A stretch of DNA of 64,000 nt from CAIZGX01 sp964511555 (GTDB lineage Bacteria; Bacteroidota; Bacteroidia; Flavobacteriales_D; Sanyastnellaceae). Shown here piece by piece: positions 43,141 through 51,671 of the stretch (the first letter of the stretch is position 1; the number at the start of each line of letters is the position of its first letter). The stretch covers positions 69,257 to 133,256 of the forward strand of contig CAZEFR010000002.1 of the NCBI GenBank assembly GCA_964511555.1, read 5' to 3'. The position numbers were made by a program, and so were the translations under genes. The notes under the pieces were generated by a model. It was not told where the DNA came from and did not search any database. It worked only from the letters and a program-made list of their open reading frames with translations.

Positions 43141-45585
43141 TTAAGCTTCGTTTACAATAATACGTTTTACACGTTGGGGAATACCTGTTAGCACTTCGTA
43201 GGCAATGGTTTCGGAGGCTTGTGCGTAATCGAGAATCGAGTGATCACCATTGAATACAATGGCTTCGTCACCTTCTTGTGCAGGGACACCTGTAATATCG
43301 ACCATGGTAACGTCCATGCACACGCGACCGACAACGGGACAGGCTTTTCCGTTGATGAAGACTTTGCCTTTTCCGTTGGAGAGTGATCTGCGGAAGCCAT
43401 CTGCGTAGCCGATCGGAAGAACGGCGATTTTCATTTCTTGGTTGGAAGTGAATGTTCTTCCGTAACCAACGGTTTCATTCGGAAGCACGGACTTGATTTG
43501 GACAATGGTTGTCTTTAGGCTTCCGACATTGCGCAACATTTTTTGCTCCTCTTCAAAAGCCGATACCCCGTAGAGTCCAATTCCCAATCTAACCATGTTG
43601 AATTGCGCATTTTTCCAACGTTGAATTCCTCCGGTGTTCGCAGCGTGAAGTATTGGAGCATAGCCGAGAGCTTCTGAAATTTTCTTAGAACGATTTTCGA
43701 AATCGTTAATTTGATCTTGAGTGAAAGCGTCGTGCGACTCGTCTTCAGAAGCCGCGAAATGGGTGAAGATGCTGGCTATCTCTATGTTTGAATGTTCTTG
43801 AAGTAATTCAATTAGTTCTGAAGTTTCATCACTTTTGAAACCTAAACGGTTCATGCCAGTATCAAGCTTCAGGTGAGCCTTGAATCTTTTTTCTGAATTG
43901 AATTCCTTTGCTGCTTTTGCAAATGCTTTGAATGATCTTGTTGAAAATAATTCAGGTTCTAATCGATGTTTGAAAACTGGAGCGAAGTCGGTAACATTCG
44001 GTTCAAGCACCAAAATTGGGAGTGAAATTCCTGCTTCGCGAAGTTGAACGCCTTCATCTGTATACGCAACGGCCAATGCGTCAATGCCGCAATTGGCGAG
44101 ACACATAGCAACTTCTACAGCACCAATGCCATAGCCATTCGCCTTCACCATTCCCATAAGTTTCACCTCGGGATTCAGTAGCGAGCGGAAGTAATAGTAG
44201 TTGTTTGCGAGGGCGTTCATGTTCACTTCGAAAATAGTTTCTTGGTGCTGCTCTTGCATTGCACGTACGATTTTTTCGAATTGAAATTTGCGTGCTCCCT
44301 TGATGAGCAAAGCGCTCGATTCAATTTTATTTGAAAGAAGAAACTCAATGAGTGCTTCTGTATTTTCGAAACTTTTGAATGAATGAGGAAGAAGGTTTTT
44401 GTGTTGAAGGAATTGCTCTCCTACCGAGTAAACTTCTTCGATTTGGAATTCATTCATGAGATCACAAACACGTTCAATCCAAATTTCATCCTTCATTCCA
44501 CTTTGCAGAATGTCGGAAATAATTACACCTCGCTTGTGCGCTTGAACATTTGAATTGAAATGTTGAAGCGCTAATTTGAGCGAGGTAAGATCGTTACTGT
44601 AACCATCATTCAACAATTGAATTCCACCAACTCCTCTCAGTTGTTGCATGCGCATTTCAACGGAAAGCAATTGCGGTGCTTTATCAGAAAGTTGTTTCAG
44701 CGAAAGTCCGAAGTGTAATGCTGTAGCGGCTGCTAGAGCGAAGTTGTTAATTGAGATATTATCAGTAAATGGAATTTCAGCATCAGCAAATTCTCCTTTC
44801 CAACTAAAGGATACAATGGAATGCGATGAGGAAGAAGTTATTTTTTGGATTGAAAAATCGGCGTTGATTCCTTTTCCAACACGAATAAAATTCCCTTTGA
44901 AATCAATGTCAATATCGGAAGGTGCAATAAGTGTTTCGCACGTTGGGAATAGCTTCATTTTTTCTTGAAGCAGTTCTTGTTGTGATTGGAAATTTTCTGC
45001 GTGAGCACTTCCTAAAAAAGTAAAGAGGCCTGTTGTGGGTTGAATGACTTCTTGCAGTGTATTCATTTCATTCGGTAATGAAATACCCGCCTCGAAAATA
45101 CCCAACGTATGCATTGATTCTAATTGCAATACTGCCAATGGAACTCCAACTTGTGAGTTAAAACTTTTCGGACTTCTAGCAATGCAGTAATTATCTGCAA
45201 GCAATTGATTGATCCATTCCTTTACAATGGTTTTCCCATTGCTTCCGGTAATGCCAATGATGGGAATATTGAATTGCTTTCTGTGATGGGCTGCAATTCG
45301 TTGAAATGCCTTTGTTGTATTTTCAACACGAATAATTGCGCATTCGCTTGGTAGGTCAACTGCTTCCGATACGATGAACGTTCGTATTCCTTTTTGAAAT
45401 GCGCCAGAGACAAAGGAATGTCCGTTGAAGTGTTCTCCTTTGAGAGGAATAAATAAAGTATGCGCTGCATCTATGGTGTGGCGCGTATCGGTGCAAATGG
45501 AATGAATAAAGTTATTGCTATTCCCTTCTGAGATTTCACCACCAACAATGTGGGACAGTTCAGAAATGGAAAGATTCAATTTCAT
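43141..45585 (-). CDS. MurF-Alr fusion: UDP-MurNAc-tripeptide:D-Ala-D-Ala ligase / alanine racemase
   Basis: 814 residues. Residues about 1-445 are Mur-ligase-like, with the ATP-binding GITGSNGKTIVKEW near 112; about 455-814 are alanine racemase, with the PLP lysine in MVKANGYGIG and the opposite-face region VGRVCMDVTMVD. One polypeptide makes D-alanine and adds D-Ala-D-Ala to the peptidoglycan precursor. This fusion is known in Bacteroidota and is not an assembly error. The start overlaps the lspA stop by 4 nt. Confidence 0.95.
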   Translation of the reverse strand: MKLNLSISELSHIVGGEISEGNSNNFIHSICTDTRHTIDAAHTLFIPLKGEHFNGHSFVSGAFQKGIRTFIVSEAVDLPSECAIIRVENTTKAFQRIAAHHRKQFNIPIIGITGSNGKTIVKEWINQLLADNYCIARSPKSFNSQVGVPLAVLQLESMHTLGIFEAGISLPNEMNTLQEVIQPTTGLFTFLGSAHAENFQSQQELLQEKMKLFPTCETLIAPSDIDIDFKGNFIRVGKGINADFSIQKITSSSSHSIVSFSWKGEFADAEIPFTDNISINNFALAAATALHFGLSLKQLSDKAPQLLSVEMRMQQLRGVGGIQLLNDGYSNDLTSLKLALQHFNSNVQAHKRGVIISDILQSGMKDEIWIERVCDLMNEFQIEEVYSVGEQFLQHKNLLPHSFKSFENTEALIEFLLSNKIESSALLIKGARKFQFEKIVRAMQEQHQETIFEVNMNALANNYYYFRSLLNPEVKLMGMVKANGYGIGAVEVAMCLANCGIDALAVAYTDEGVQLREAGISLPILVLEPNVTDFAPVFKHRLEPELFSTRSFKAFAKAAKEFNSEKRFKAHLKLDTGMNRLGFKSDETSELIELLQEHSNIEIASIFTHFAASEDESHDAFTQDQINDFENRSKKISEALGYAPILHAANTGGIQRWKNAQFNMVRLGIGLYGVSAFEEEQKMLRNVGSLKTTIVQIKSVLPNETVGYGRTFTSNQEMKIAVLPIGYADGFRRSLSNGKGKVFINGKACPVVGRVCMDVTMVDITGVPAQEGDEAIVFNGDHSILDYAQASETIAYEVLTGIPQRVKRIIVNEA

Positions 45586-46256
45586 GCAGAAGGATCAACT
45601 TCGGTGACCGCCTCTTCAATGGAAACTTCCTCCTCTTCGTCTTTGAAAAAGCGACGTTGGAAGAGTAGGATTAATATGATTCCAACAGAAATAGAGGCGT
45701 CTGCAATATTGAAAATAGGAGGGAAGATCTCTGCTCTTTCACCTGCATGCATCGGTGACCATGACGGGAAGTCTATTTCTTTCGTAATGTGAATCATGTC
45801 TACCACATTTCCCATAAGAAAAGGGGCATATCCTTGGCTTGAAAATGCTGCTGTATCTGAGTAGGCTGTATAGTCTTGGAAGTGAGTGTCAAATGTCGAT
45901 CCTTTATCGAAACACAATCCGTAGACAGCGCTGTCGATAATATTTCCGAGAGCGCCAGCAACAATTAGCGACAAACAAAAGAGATAACCCGCATGAGTTC
46001 TCTTTTTGGTGAGTTTGTAGATGTATATGATAATTGCTGTTACGACAATAATTCTGAAAATACTCAGAGCAAGCTTTCCTGAGGTTCCCGGAAACATCCA
46101 GCCGAAAGCCATTCCTGGATTTTCAACGAATTGAAGATCTAACCAACCTGGAATGAGCTCAACATTTTCCCCGTAAAGAAAATTGAGCTTTATCCAGATT
46201 TTTAATAGTTGATCAAGCGCAACAACGCTTAGAATAATTAAGAGTACTTTTCTCAC
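45582..46256 (-). CDS. lspA: lipoprotein signal peptidase (signal peptidase II)
   Basis: 224 residues, four membrane helices. Catalytic aspartates D108 (GNIIDS) and D186 (FNIADAS) are present. Compared with E. coli it has a longer periplasmic loop between them (about 111-180), usual for the phylum, and a strongly acidic cytoplasmic tail from about residue 204. Cleaves the signal peptides of lipoproteins, several of which are encoded in this window. Second to last gene of the ileS operon. Confidence 0.93.
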   Translation of the reverse strand: MRKVLLIILSVVALDQLLKIWIKLNFLYGENVELIPGWLDLQFVENPGMAFGWMFPGTSGKLALSIFRIIVVTAIIIYIYKLTKKRTHAGYLFCLSLIVAGALGNIIDSAVYGLCFDKGSTFDTHFQDYTAYSDTAAFSSQGYAPFLMGNVVDMIHITKEIDFPSWSPMHAGERAEIFPPIFNIADASISVGIILILLFQRRFFKDEEEEVSIEEAVTEVDPSA

Positions 46257-46267
46257 TGCACGAGATC

Positions 46268-47239
46268 TTACTGCATGTTTTTGGCTTCAATGCTAAGGGT
46301 AGCATGAGGCACCAAACGCAAGCGTTCTTTTGGGATGAGTTTTCCTGTAACACGACAAACACCGTAGGTTTTGTTCATGATACGTAGCAATGCGTTTTCT
46401 AAGTTTTTGATGAACTTCTCTTGACGAGCAGCCAATTGCGCAATTTCTTCGCGGCTATTGGTATCACTTCCGTCTTCCATCATTTTGAATGTTGGAGAAG
46501 TGTCGTCTGTGCTATTGTCTCCTTCTCTTGAAAGAGATTCTTTCAACTCTTCAAAGTCTGAGCGAGATTGTTCTAGTTTTTCTTTGATAAGGATTTCAAA
46601 TTCTTTCAAGTCTTTGTCTGAATAACGTAATCCTTTCAATGGTTCTGCTGGCTTTTTCACAGGTTCTTGTATTATCACTTTAGCAGGTGCATAAACGGGT
46701 GCAGTTGTCTTCGTCACGGGTTTCTTCACTGCCGCTGGTTTAGCGGGAACTGCTGGAGCTGGTTTAACTTTCTTAACTTCTACTTTCTTCACTGCTGGAG
46801 CAACGGTCTTTTTTACAGGTGCTGCTTTTTTCGCTGGCGCGGCTTTTTTGGCTATTGGTTTCTTTGCAACTACTTTTTTAGCTGGTGCTGCTTTTTTAAC
46901 AGCAGCCGCCTTCTTCGCTGGTGTTGCTTTTTTAGCTATTGGTTTCTTTGCAACTACTTTTTTCGCTGGCGCTGCTTTCTTAACAGGAGTCGCTTTCTTC
47001 GCTGGTGTTGCTTTTTTAGCTATTGGTTTCTTTGCAACTACTTTTTTTACTGGCGCTGCTTTCTTAACAGGAGCCGCTTTCTTCGCTGGTGTTGCTTTTT
47101 TAGCTGCTGGTTTCTTAGCAACTACTTTTTTAGCTGGCGCTGCTTTCTTTACCGGCGCTGCTTTCTTCGCCGGCGCTGCTTTTTTAGCAACGGGTTTCTT
47201 AGTAATTACTTTTTTAGCAGGGGTTGGTTTTTTAGCCAT
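46268..47239 (-). CDS. DksA/TraR-like protein with histone-H1-like N-terminal tail
   Basis: 323 residues from the ATG at 47239. The C-terminal 120 residues (GLRYSDKDLKEFEILIKEKLEQ to IEAKNMQ) are the DksA/TraR-like protein that Bacteroidota keep next to lspA: coiled coil plus a degenerate zinc-finger region, YGVCRVTGKLIPKERLRLVPHATLS, with one cysteine instead of four. Ahead lies a highly basic region of about 200 residues made of Lys/Ala/Pro, including five tandem copies of a 28-residue unit, like histone H1 tails. It probably binds nucleic acid while the C-terminal part touches RNA polymerase. It starts 5 nt after ileS. Confidence 0.82.
   Translation of the reverse strand: MAKKPTPAKKVITKKPVAKKAAPAKKAAPVKKAAPAKKVVAKKPAAKKATPAKKAAPVKKAAPVKKVVAKKPIAKKATPAKKATPVKKAAPAKKVVAKKPIAKKATPAKKAAAVKKAAPAKKVVAKKPIAKKAAPAKKAAPVKKTVAPAVKKVEVKKVKPAPAVPAKPAAVKKPVTKTTAPVYAPAKVIIQEPVKKPAEPLKGLRYSDKDLKEFEILIKEKLEQSRSDFEELKESLSREGDNSTDDTSPTFKMMEDGSDTNSREEIAQLAARQEKFIKNLENALLRIMNKTYGVCRVTGKLIPKERLRLVPHATLSIEAKNMQ
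46796..47215 (-). repeat. five 84-bp in-frame tandem repeats encoding Lys-rich units
   Basis: Residues 9-148 of the DksA-like protein are five consecutive 28-residue units of the form KKVVAKKPIAKKATPAKK followed by AAPVKKAAPA. All five units have exactly the same length; they differ at a few positions (for example PVAKK, PAAKK, PIAKK). Such arrays readily change copy number. Confidence 0.9.
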
Positions 47240-47244
47240 GGGTC

Positions 47245-50200
47245 TTAAAGGTTTTTGGTTAATAGTAAACGCACCACTTCTTCTCCTTCCCATTCAACCG
47301 CGACACCCCCTTCCATTTCTGGAATAAACTCAAGCGAAGAAGCAAGTACTTGACTGCTAATATATTCAGAATTGTTTTTCAAAACATCATTCAGGTAGTT
47401 TTCTCCCGAAACTTTAACAATTATTTTATCTGTAACCTCAAAATTGGTTTCTTTTCGCAAGTTCTGAATGCGATTCACCAATTCACGAGCATATCCTTCT
47501 TCTTTCAATTCTGGAGTAATGGTAACATCAAGCGCAACTGTCAAGTTACCTTGATTGGCCACTTTCCATCCGGGAATGTCAACAGGAATAATCTCTACGT
47601 CTTCGGTTTGAAGAAGTATCGATTCCTTCTGCCACATGTATTCTCCGGTTTTTTCAATTGATGAAATAATTTCCTGCGCGTTTTCTTGAGCGAATTGTTG
47701 AATTTCCTTCATGAACTTCCCACACTTTTTACCGAGTGTTTTGAAATTTAATTTGAGGTCTTTCACAATTTTGGTTGTTTGCTCATCTACGCATTTCACC
47801 GCTTTAACATTCACTTCGCTGCAAATTAGATCTGCAACGCTTTCTATGCGCGACTGTGTGGTTTCATCTAAAACTGGAATACGAATTTCAGCAAGTGTTT
47901 GACGCACCTTGATGTTCTCTTTTTTGCGAATCGAAAGGGCCATGCTTGAAATGCGCTGAGCAAGGTCCATGCGTGCTTCAAGATTTTCATCTCTGAAGCT
48001 ACCTGCTTCCAAATGAGAAAGATGAACAGATTCGTTATTGGCATTCAAGCTTTGGAATAACCAGTCTGAATAGAATGGAGCAAACGGACTCATTAGCTGA
48101 GACACTTGTTTCAAGCAAGTATGAAGTGTAGCGTATGCCGAACGTTTGTCTTCGGTCATTTCTCCGTGCCAGAATCTCTTGCGCGCTAAACGCACGAACC
48201 AATTTGAAAGGTGATCGTTAACGAACGATTCAATGGCACGCGCAGCTGGAGTTGGATCGAATGCGTCGAGGTTTTTCTCAACTTCAAGCGTAAGCGCGTT
48301 CAACTTACTTATAATCCACTTGTCTAATTCAGGACGGTTTTCAACAGCAGGGTCGTTGCTTGAAGCTTCGTACCCGTCAATGTTTGCATACAATGAAAAG
48401 AAAGAATACGTGTTCGAAAGTGTTCCGAAGAATGTGCGTTGAACTTCAGCAATTCCTTCTGTATCGAATTTCAAATTTTCCCAAGGATCTGAATTGGTGA
48501 TCATGTACCAACGCGTGGCATCTGGACCATATTTACCAAGGGTTTCAAACGGATCAACAGCATTGCCTAAACGCTTAGACATTTTGTTTCCGTTCTTGTC
48601 TAAAACAAGTCCGTTTGAAATAACATTTTTATAAGCAACAGAATCGAAACACAACGTTGCAATTGCATGCAAGGTGTAAAACCATCCTCTTGTCTGATCC
48701 ACTCCTTCCGCAATGAAGTCTGCAGGAAAGGAAAGGTTGTTGTCTATTTTCTCTTTGTTCTCAAAAGGGTAGTGCCACTGCGCGTATGGCATAGCACCAC
48801 TATCGAACCAAACGTCAATCAAGTCCGCTTCACGGTGCATTGGTTTCCCGCTAGGGCTAACCAATACAATTTTATCGACGTATGGTTTATGTAAATCGAA
48901 AAGGTTATAATTCTCAACCGAATGATTGTTCGGTTGGAAGTTTTCAAGTGGATTGTTTTCTGTAATTCCGGCGGCTACGCTTTTTTTCAATTCAGTTTGA
49001 AGTTCTTCAACAGATCCAATGCAAATTGATTCACTTCCGTCTTCGGTGCGCCAAATTGGAAGAGGAATTCCCCAGAAGCGACTGCGCGAAAGGTTCCAAT
49101 CGTTTGCATTTTCCAACCAATTTCCAAATCTTCCAGTACCCGTAGATTCCGGCTTCCATTGAATGGTGTTGTTCAATTCAACTAAACGATTTCTCTTTTC
49201 AGGAACTTTAACGAACCAAGAATCCAATGGATAGTACAACACAGGTTTGTCTGTTCTCCAGCAATGTGGGTAGTTGTGCGCGTATTTTTCTTTCTTGAAT
49301 AATTTTCCTTCGGTTTGAAGTTTCAAAACAATACGCTCATCAACACTCAAATACTGAAGCTTGTCGGTGTCTTTTATTATTCCGCCAAGACTTGCTTTTT
49401 GTTTTGTAAGCTCAACCGCTTTTTCTTCATCTGAATAGTACGCCTCTTTCACGAACTCTTCTCCAAATAAGAAAGTGCCGTCTTGTACTTCAGGTAGGAA
49501 GCGTCCTCTGCGATCAACAAGGGTAAGATTTCCCATGCCGTTTTGTTTCGCTACGCGAAAGTCATCTGCTCCGAAGCTTGGTGCAATGTGAACAATACCG
49601 GTTCCGTCTTCCGTGGTAACGAAATCGCCACCAATAATCTTGAATGCATCGCCGTCATTCGGTTGTACGAACGGAAGCAATTGCTCGTAACGAAGATTTA
49701 AAAGTTGTTTTCCGTTTAATTCTGAAACAGTTCTATTCGGAATTTTCTTATCTCCCGCAGTGAACTCTTCAAAGTTTTCTCCGTTTGCTACAGGGAAATA
49801 TTTTTCACGAAGCGCTGAAGCGACAATGAAATAAGCACGCTCGTTTCCAAATGGAGTCAACGATTCAACAACGGTGTAGTTTATTTTTTCACCAACAGCC
49901 AATGCCACGTTTGAAGGCAAGGTCCATGGAGTAGTTGTCCAAGCTAAAACATAAATCGGAAGATCCGAATTCACATTGAGTGTTGCGTTCGCATCTATCA
50001 ATTTGAACTGCGCTACCGCTGAAGTGTCTTTCACTTCTTTGTAACAGCCGGGTTGATTCAATTCGTGAGAACTCAATCCTGTTCCTGCAGCAGGCGAGTA
50101 GGGTTGAATGGTGTAGCCCTTGTACAACAGATTCTTGTTGTGCAATTGTTGAAGTAACCACCAAACCGTTTCAATGTATTTGTTGTCATAGGTAACGTAC

Positions 50201-50643
50201 GGGTCGTTCATGTCTACCCAATAACCCATGTCTTTTGTAAGTTTCTCCCAGAGGTCGGTGTACTTCATAACCTCCTTGCGGCAGGCGTTGTTGTACTCTT
50301 CCACCGAAATGGTCTTACCAATGTCTTCTTTCTTAATGCCTAATGTTTTCTCTACGCTTAATTCAATGGGAAGTCCGTGCGTGTCCCAACCTGCCTTGCG
50401 GTGAACTTGTTTTCCACGAAGGGTTTGGTAACGACAAAAGATATCTTTAATGGAACGCGCCATGACGTGGTGAATGCCCGGTATTCCGTTCGCAGAAGGT
50501 GGCCCTTCGAAAAACACGAACGGCTGTCCGCCTTCGCGTTCAGTGATACTGCGTTGGAAAATATTCTCCGCTTGCCAGTATGCTTGTATGTCGTTCGCTA
50601 TTTGTGGAAGCGACAATCCTTTGATTTCCCTGTATTTGCCCAT
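47245..50643 (-). CDS. ileS: isoleucyl-tRNA synthetase
   Basis: 1132 residues from the ATG at 50643; a longer frame to 50748 would run back through the tRNA gene. The HIGH element appears as GIPGIHH in the PPSANG context usual for the phylum; KMSKRLGN is intact; the editing domain lies between (TTPWTLPSNVALAV, GTGIVHIAPSFGADD). First gene of ileS, dksA-like, lspA, murF-alr. Confidence 0.97.
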   Translation of the reverse strand: MGKYREIKGLSLPQIANDIQAYWQAENIFQRSITEREGGQPFVFFEGPPSANGIPGIHHVMARSIKDIFCRYQTLRGKQVHRKAGWDTHGLPIELSVEKTLGIKKEDIGKTISVEEYNNACRKEVMKYTDLWEKLTKDMGYWVDMNDPYVTYDNKYIETVWWLLQQLHNKNLLYKGYTIQPYSPAAGTGLSSHELNQPGCYKEVKDTSAVAQFKLIDANATLNVNSDLPIYVLAWTTTPWTLPSNVALAVGEKINYTVVESLTPFGNERAYFIVASALREKYFPVANGENFEEFTAGDKKIPNRTVSELNGKQLLNLRYEQLLPFVQPNDGDAFKIIGGDFVTTEDGTGIVHIAPSFGADDFRVAKQNGMGNLTLVDRRGRFLPEVQDGTFLFGEEFVKEAYYSDEEKAVELTKQKASLGGIIKDTDKLQYLSVDERIVLKLQTEGKLFKKEKYAHNYPHCWRTDKPVLYYPLDSWFVKVPEKRNRLVELNNTIQWKPESTGTGRFGNWLENANDWNLSRSRFWGIPLPIWRTEDGSESICIGSVEELQTELKKSVAAGITENNPLENFQPNNHSVENYNLFDLHKPYVDKIVLVSPSGKPMHREADLIDVWFDSGAMPYAQWHYPFENKEKIDNNLSFPADFIAEGVDQTRGWFYTLHAIATLCFDSVAYKNVISNGLVLDKNGNKMSKRLGNAVDPFETLGKYGPDATRWYMITNSDPWENLKFDTEGIAEVQRTFFGTLSNTYSFFSLYANIDGYEASSNDPAVENRPELDKWIISKLNALTLEVEKNLDAFDPTPAARAIESFVNDHLSNWFVRLARKRFWHGEMTEDKRSAYATLHTCLKQVSQLMSPFAPFYSDWLFQSLNANNESVHLSHLEAGSFRDENLEARMDLAQRISSMALSIRKKENIKVRQTLAEIRIPVLDETTQSRIESVADLICSEVNVKAVKCVDEQTTKIVKDLKLNFKTLGKKCGKFMKEIQQFAQENAQEIISSIEKTGEYMWQKESILLQTEDVEIIPVDIPGWKVANQGNLTVALDVTITPELKEEGYARELVNRIQNLRKETNFEVTDKIIVKVSGENYLNDVLKNNSEYISSQVLASSLEFIPEMEGGVAVEWEGEEVVRLLLTKNL

Positions 50644-50665
50644 GGAAGGTATTGAAAATAGAGTG

Positions 50666-50673
50666 CAAAGATA
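50666..50673 (-). promoter_or_regulatory. -7 promoter element of the ileS operon
   Basis: Minus strand TATCTTTG followed by CA, an exact match, 22 nt before the ileS ATG and just after the tRNA-Leu terminator. Confidence 0.55.
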
Positions 50674-50680
50674 AAAACAA

Positions 50681-50703
50681 AAGCGGAGGGTTGACCTCCG
50701 CTT
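50681..50703 (-). terminator. terminator of tRNA-Leu
   Basis: AAGCGGAGG (50681-50689) with CCTCCGCTT (50695-50703), 5-nt loop. On the minus strand it is followed by TTGTTTTTAT after the stem's own Ts; it lies 6 nt past the tRNA 3' end. Confidence 0.82.
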
Positions 50704-50709
50704 TTCAAG

Positions 50710-50791
50710 TGCGCATGGAGGGACTCGAACCCCCACGCCTCGCGGCACCAGATCCTAAGTCTGGCGCGGCTACCAATTACGCCACATGCGC
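50710..50791 (-). tRNA. tRNA-Leu, anticodon TAG
   Basis: Class II tRNA of 82 nt on the minus strand. Acceptor GCGCATG pairs with CATGCGC; the anticodon stem CCAGA/TCTGG closes the loop CTTAGGA, anticodon TAG; the variable arm is TGCCGCGAGGCGT; the T-loop is GGTTCGAGTCC. Discriminator A; CCA is not encoded. An exact -7 element lies 11 nt upstream and a terminator follows, so it is its own transcription unit. Confidence 0.95.
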
Positions 50792-50802
50792 ATGTTGCGG
50801 TG

Positions 50803-50810
50803 CAAATATA
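50803..50810 (-). promoter_or_regulatory. promoter of tRNA-Leu
   Basis: Minus strand TATATTTG followed by CA, an exact TAnnTTTG match, 11 nt from the tRNA 5' end. Confidence 0.6.
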
Positions 50811-50861
50811 CAATGCTTCTTGGAATATGAAAGTTTTTCTCTTCTGGATTAACTTAAATAG

Positions 50862-51671
50862 ATGAAATATTTCGTTTTACACACAATAATTTTTCTGATT
50901 TCATTGATTGGAATTCAGGCTCAGGGTATCCAAGGTGCCCGAATGGCGGCTCTTAGCGGAAGTGCTCTTGCGCAAACCGATGCATTTGCCGGCTTTCACA
51001 ACTTGTCTGCTTCTTCGGAATTGAAGGGACTGAATTGCTCCTTTTATGGACAGATACCCTACGGAATTTCCGCAATTAATGACGGCGGAATGGCTTTTTT
51101 GAAGCGTTTCGGAACGGGAGTTATGGGGGTCGTATGCCAATCTTATGGGAATACCGAGTTTAATCGAAAGCGAGTAAACGTTGGATATACCCTTGCGCTG
51201 TCCCCGAAGTTGAGCGCTTCTGGCAGCCTCGGTTATTCTTCCACGCGAATAATGAATGGCTATGGAGTTGCTTCCAATTTCTGGATGAACGTAAGTGCTA
51301 CGTATGACATTCGCAAGGAATGGAAATGGGCTACTGTAGCAGATCTTCCAATGAAATCTATACAGAACGATGAAGAATTGCCAGCAACGCTACGACTGGG
51401 AACAACCTATTCTTTTGGAGAACAGGTGAGCTTATCTGCGCAACTGTCTTCCTCCACCTCACAAATAGCCTCGTTGAGTTACAGTTTTGGATTGGAATAT
51501 TTTCCAATTGAAGTATTTGCTTTCCGATTGGGAATGAATACGCACTGGCAAACTTGGTCTTTGGGCGTGGGAACACGCCTGAAGAGTTATTCGTTTGACG
51601 CATCAGCAACCGTTCATCCACAATTGGGTGTTACTCCGCAAATCTCTTTTACCTATGGAAGGAACAACTAA
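50862..51671 (+). CDS. PorV/PorQ-like outer-membrane barrel protein
   Basis: 269 residues; signal peptide about 1-20 (ending IQAQ). The opening of the mature part, GIQGARMAALSGSALAQTDAFAGFHNLSA, follows the pattern of PorV/PorQ/FadL-like barrels (small-residue run, then Asn-x-Ala). The remainder alternates as beta strands. No direct function is known. Overlaps the next gene by 17 nt, so the two proteins are probably made together. No -7 motif found in 50811-50861. Confidence 0.65.
   Translation: MKYFVLHTIIFLISLIGIQAQGIQGARMAALSGSALAQTDAFAGFHNLSASSELKGLNCSFYGQIPYGISAINDGGMAFLKRFGTGVMGVVCQSYGNTEFNRKRVNVGYTLALSPKLSASGSLGYSSTRIMNGYGVASNFWMNVSATYDIRKEWKWATVADLPMKSIQNDEELPATLRLGTTYSFGEQVSLSAQLSSSTSQIASLSYSFGLEYFPIEVFAFRLGMNTHWQTWSLGVGTRLKSYSFDASATVHPQLGVTPQISFTYGRNN

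Noticed and set aside
43141..45585. MurF and Alr in one frame as a sequencing or assembly fusion
   Set aside because: Both halves are complete and the fusion is a known Bacteroidota form.
46667..47327. Two long open frames on the plus strand opposite the DksA-like gene
   Set aside because: They are shadows of the Lys/Ala-rich repeats; translated they give monotonous Cys/Phe or Ala/Gly/Phe strings without start context or family resemblance.
50644..50748. Longer ileS start at 50748
   Set aside because: It would translate through the terminator and the tRNA-Leu gene; the ATG at 50643 follows a good promoter.
50710..50791. tRNA-Leu as an attachment site for a mobile element
   Set aside because: No integrase, no direct repeat of the tRNA end and only housekeeping neighbours on both sides.
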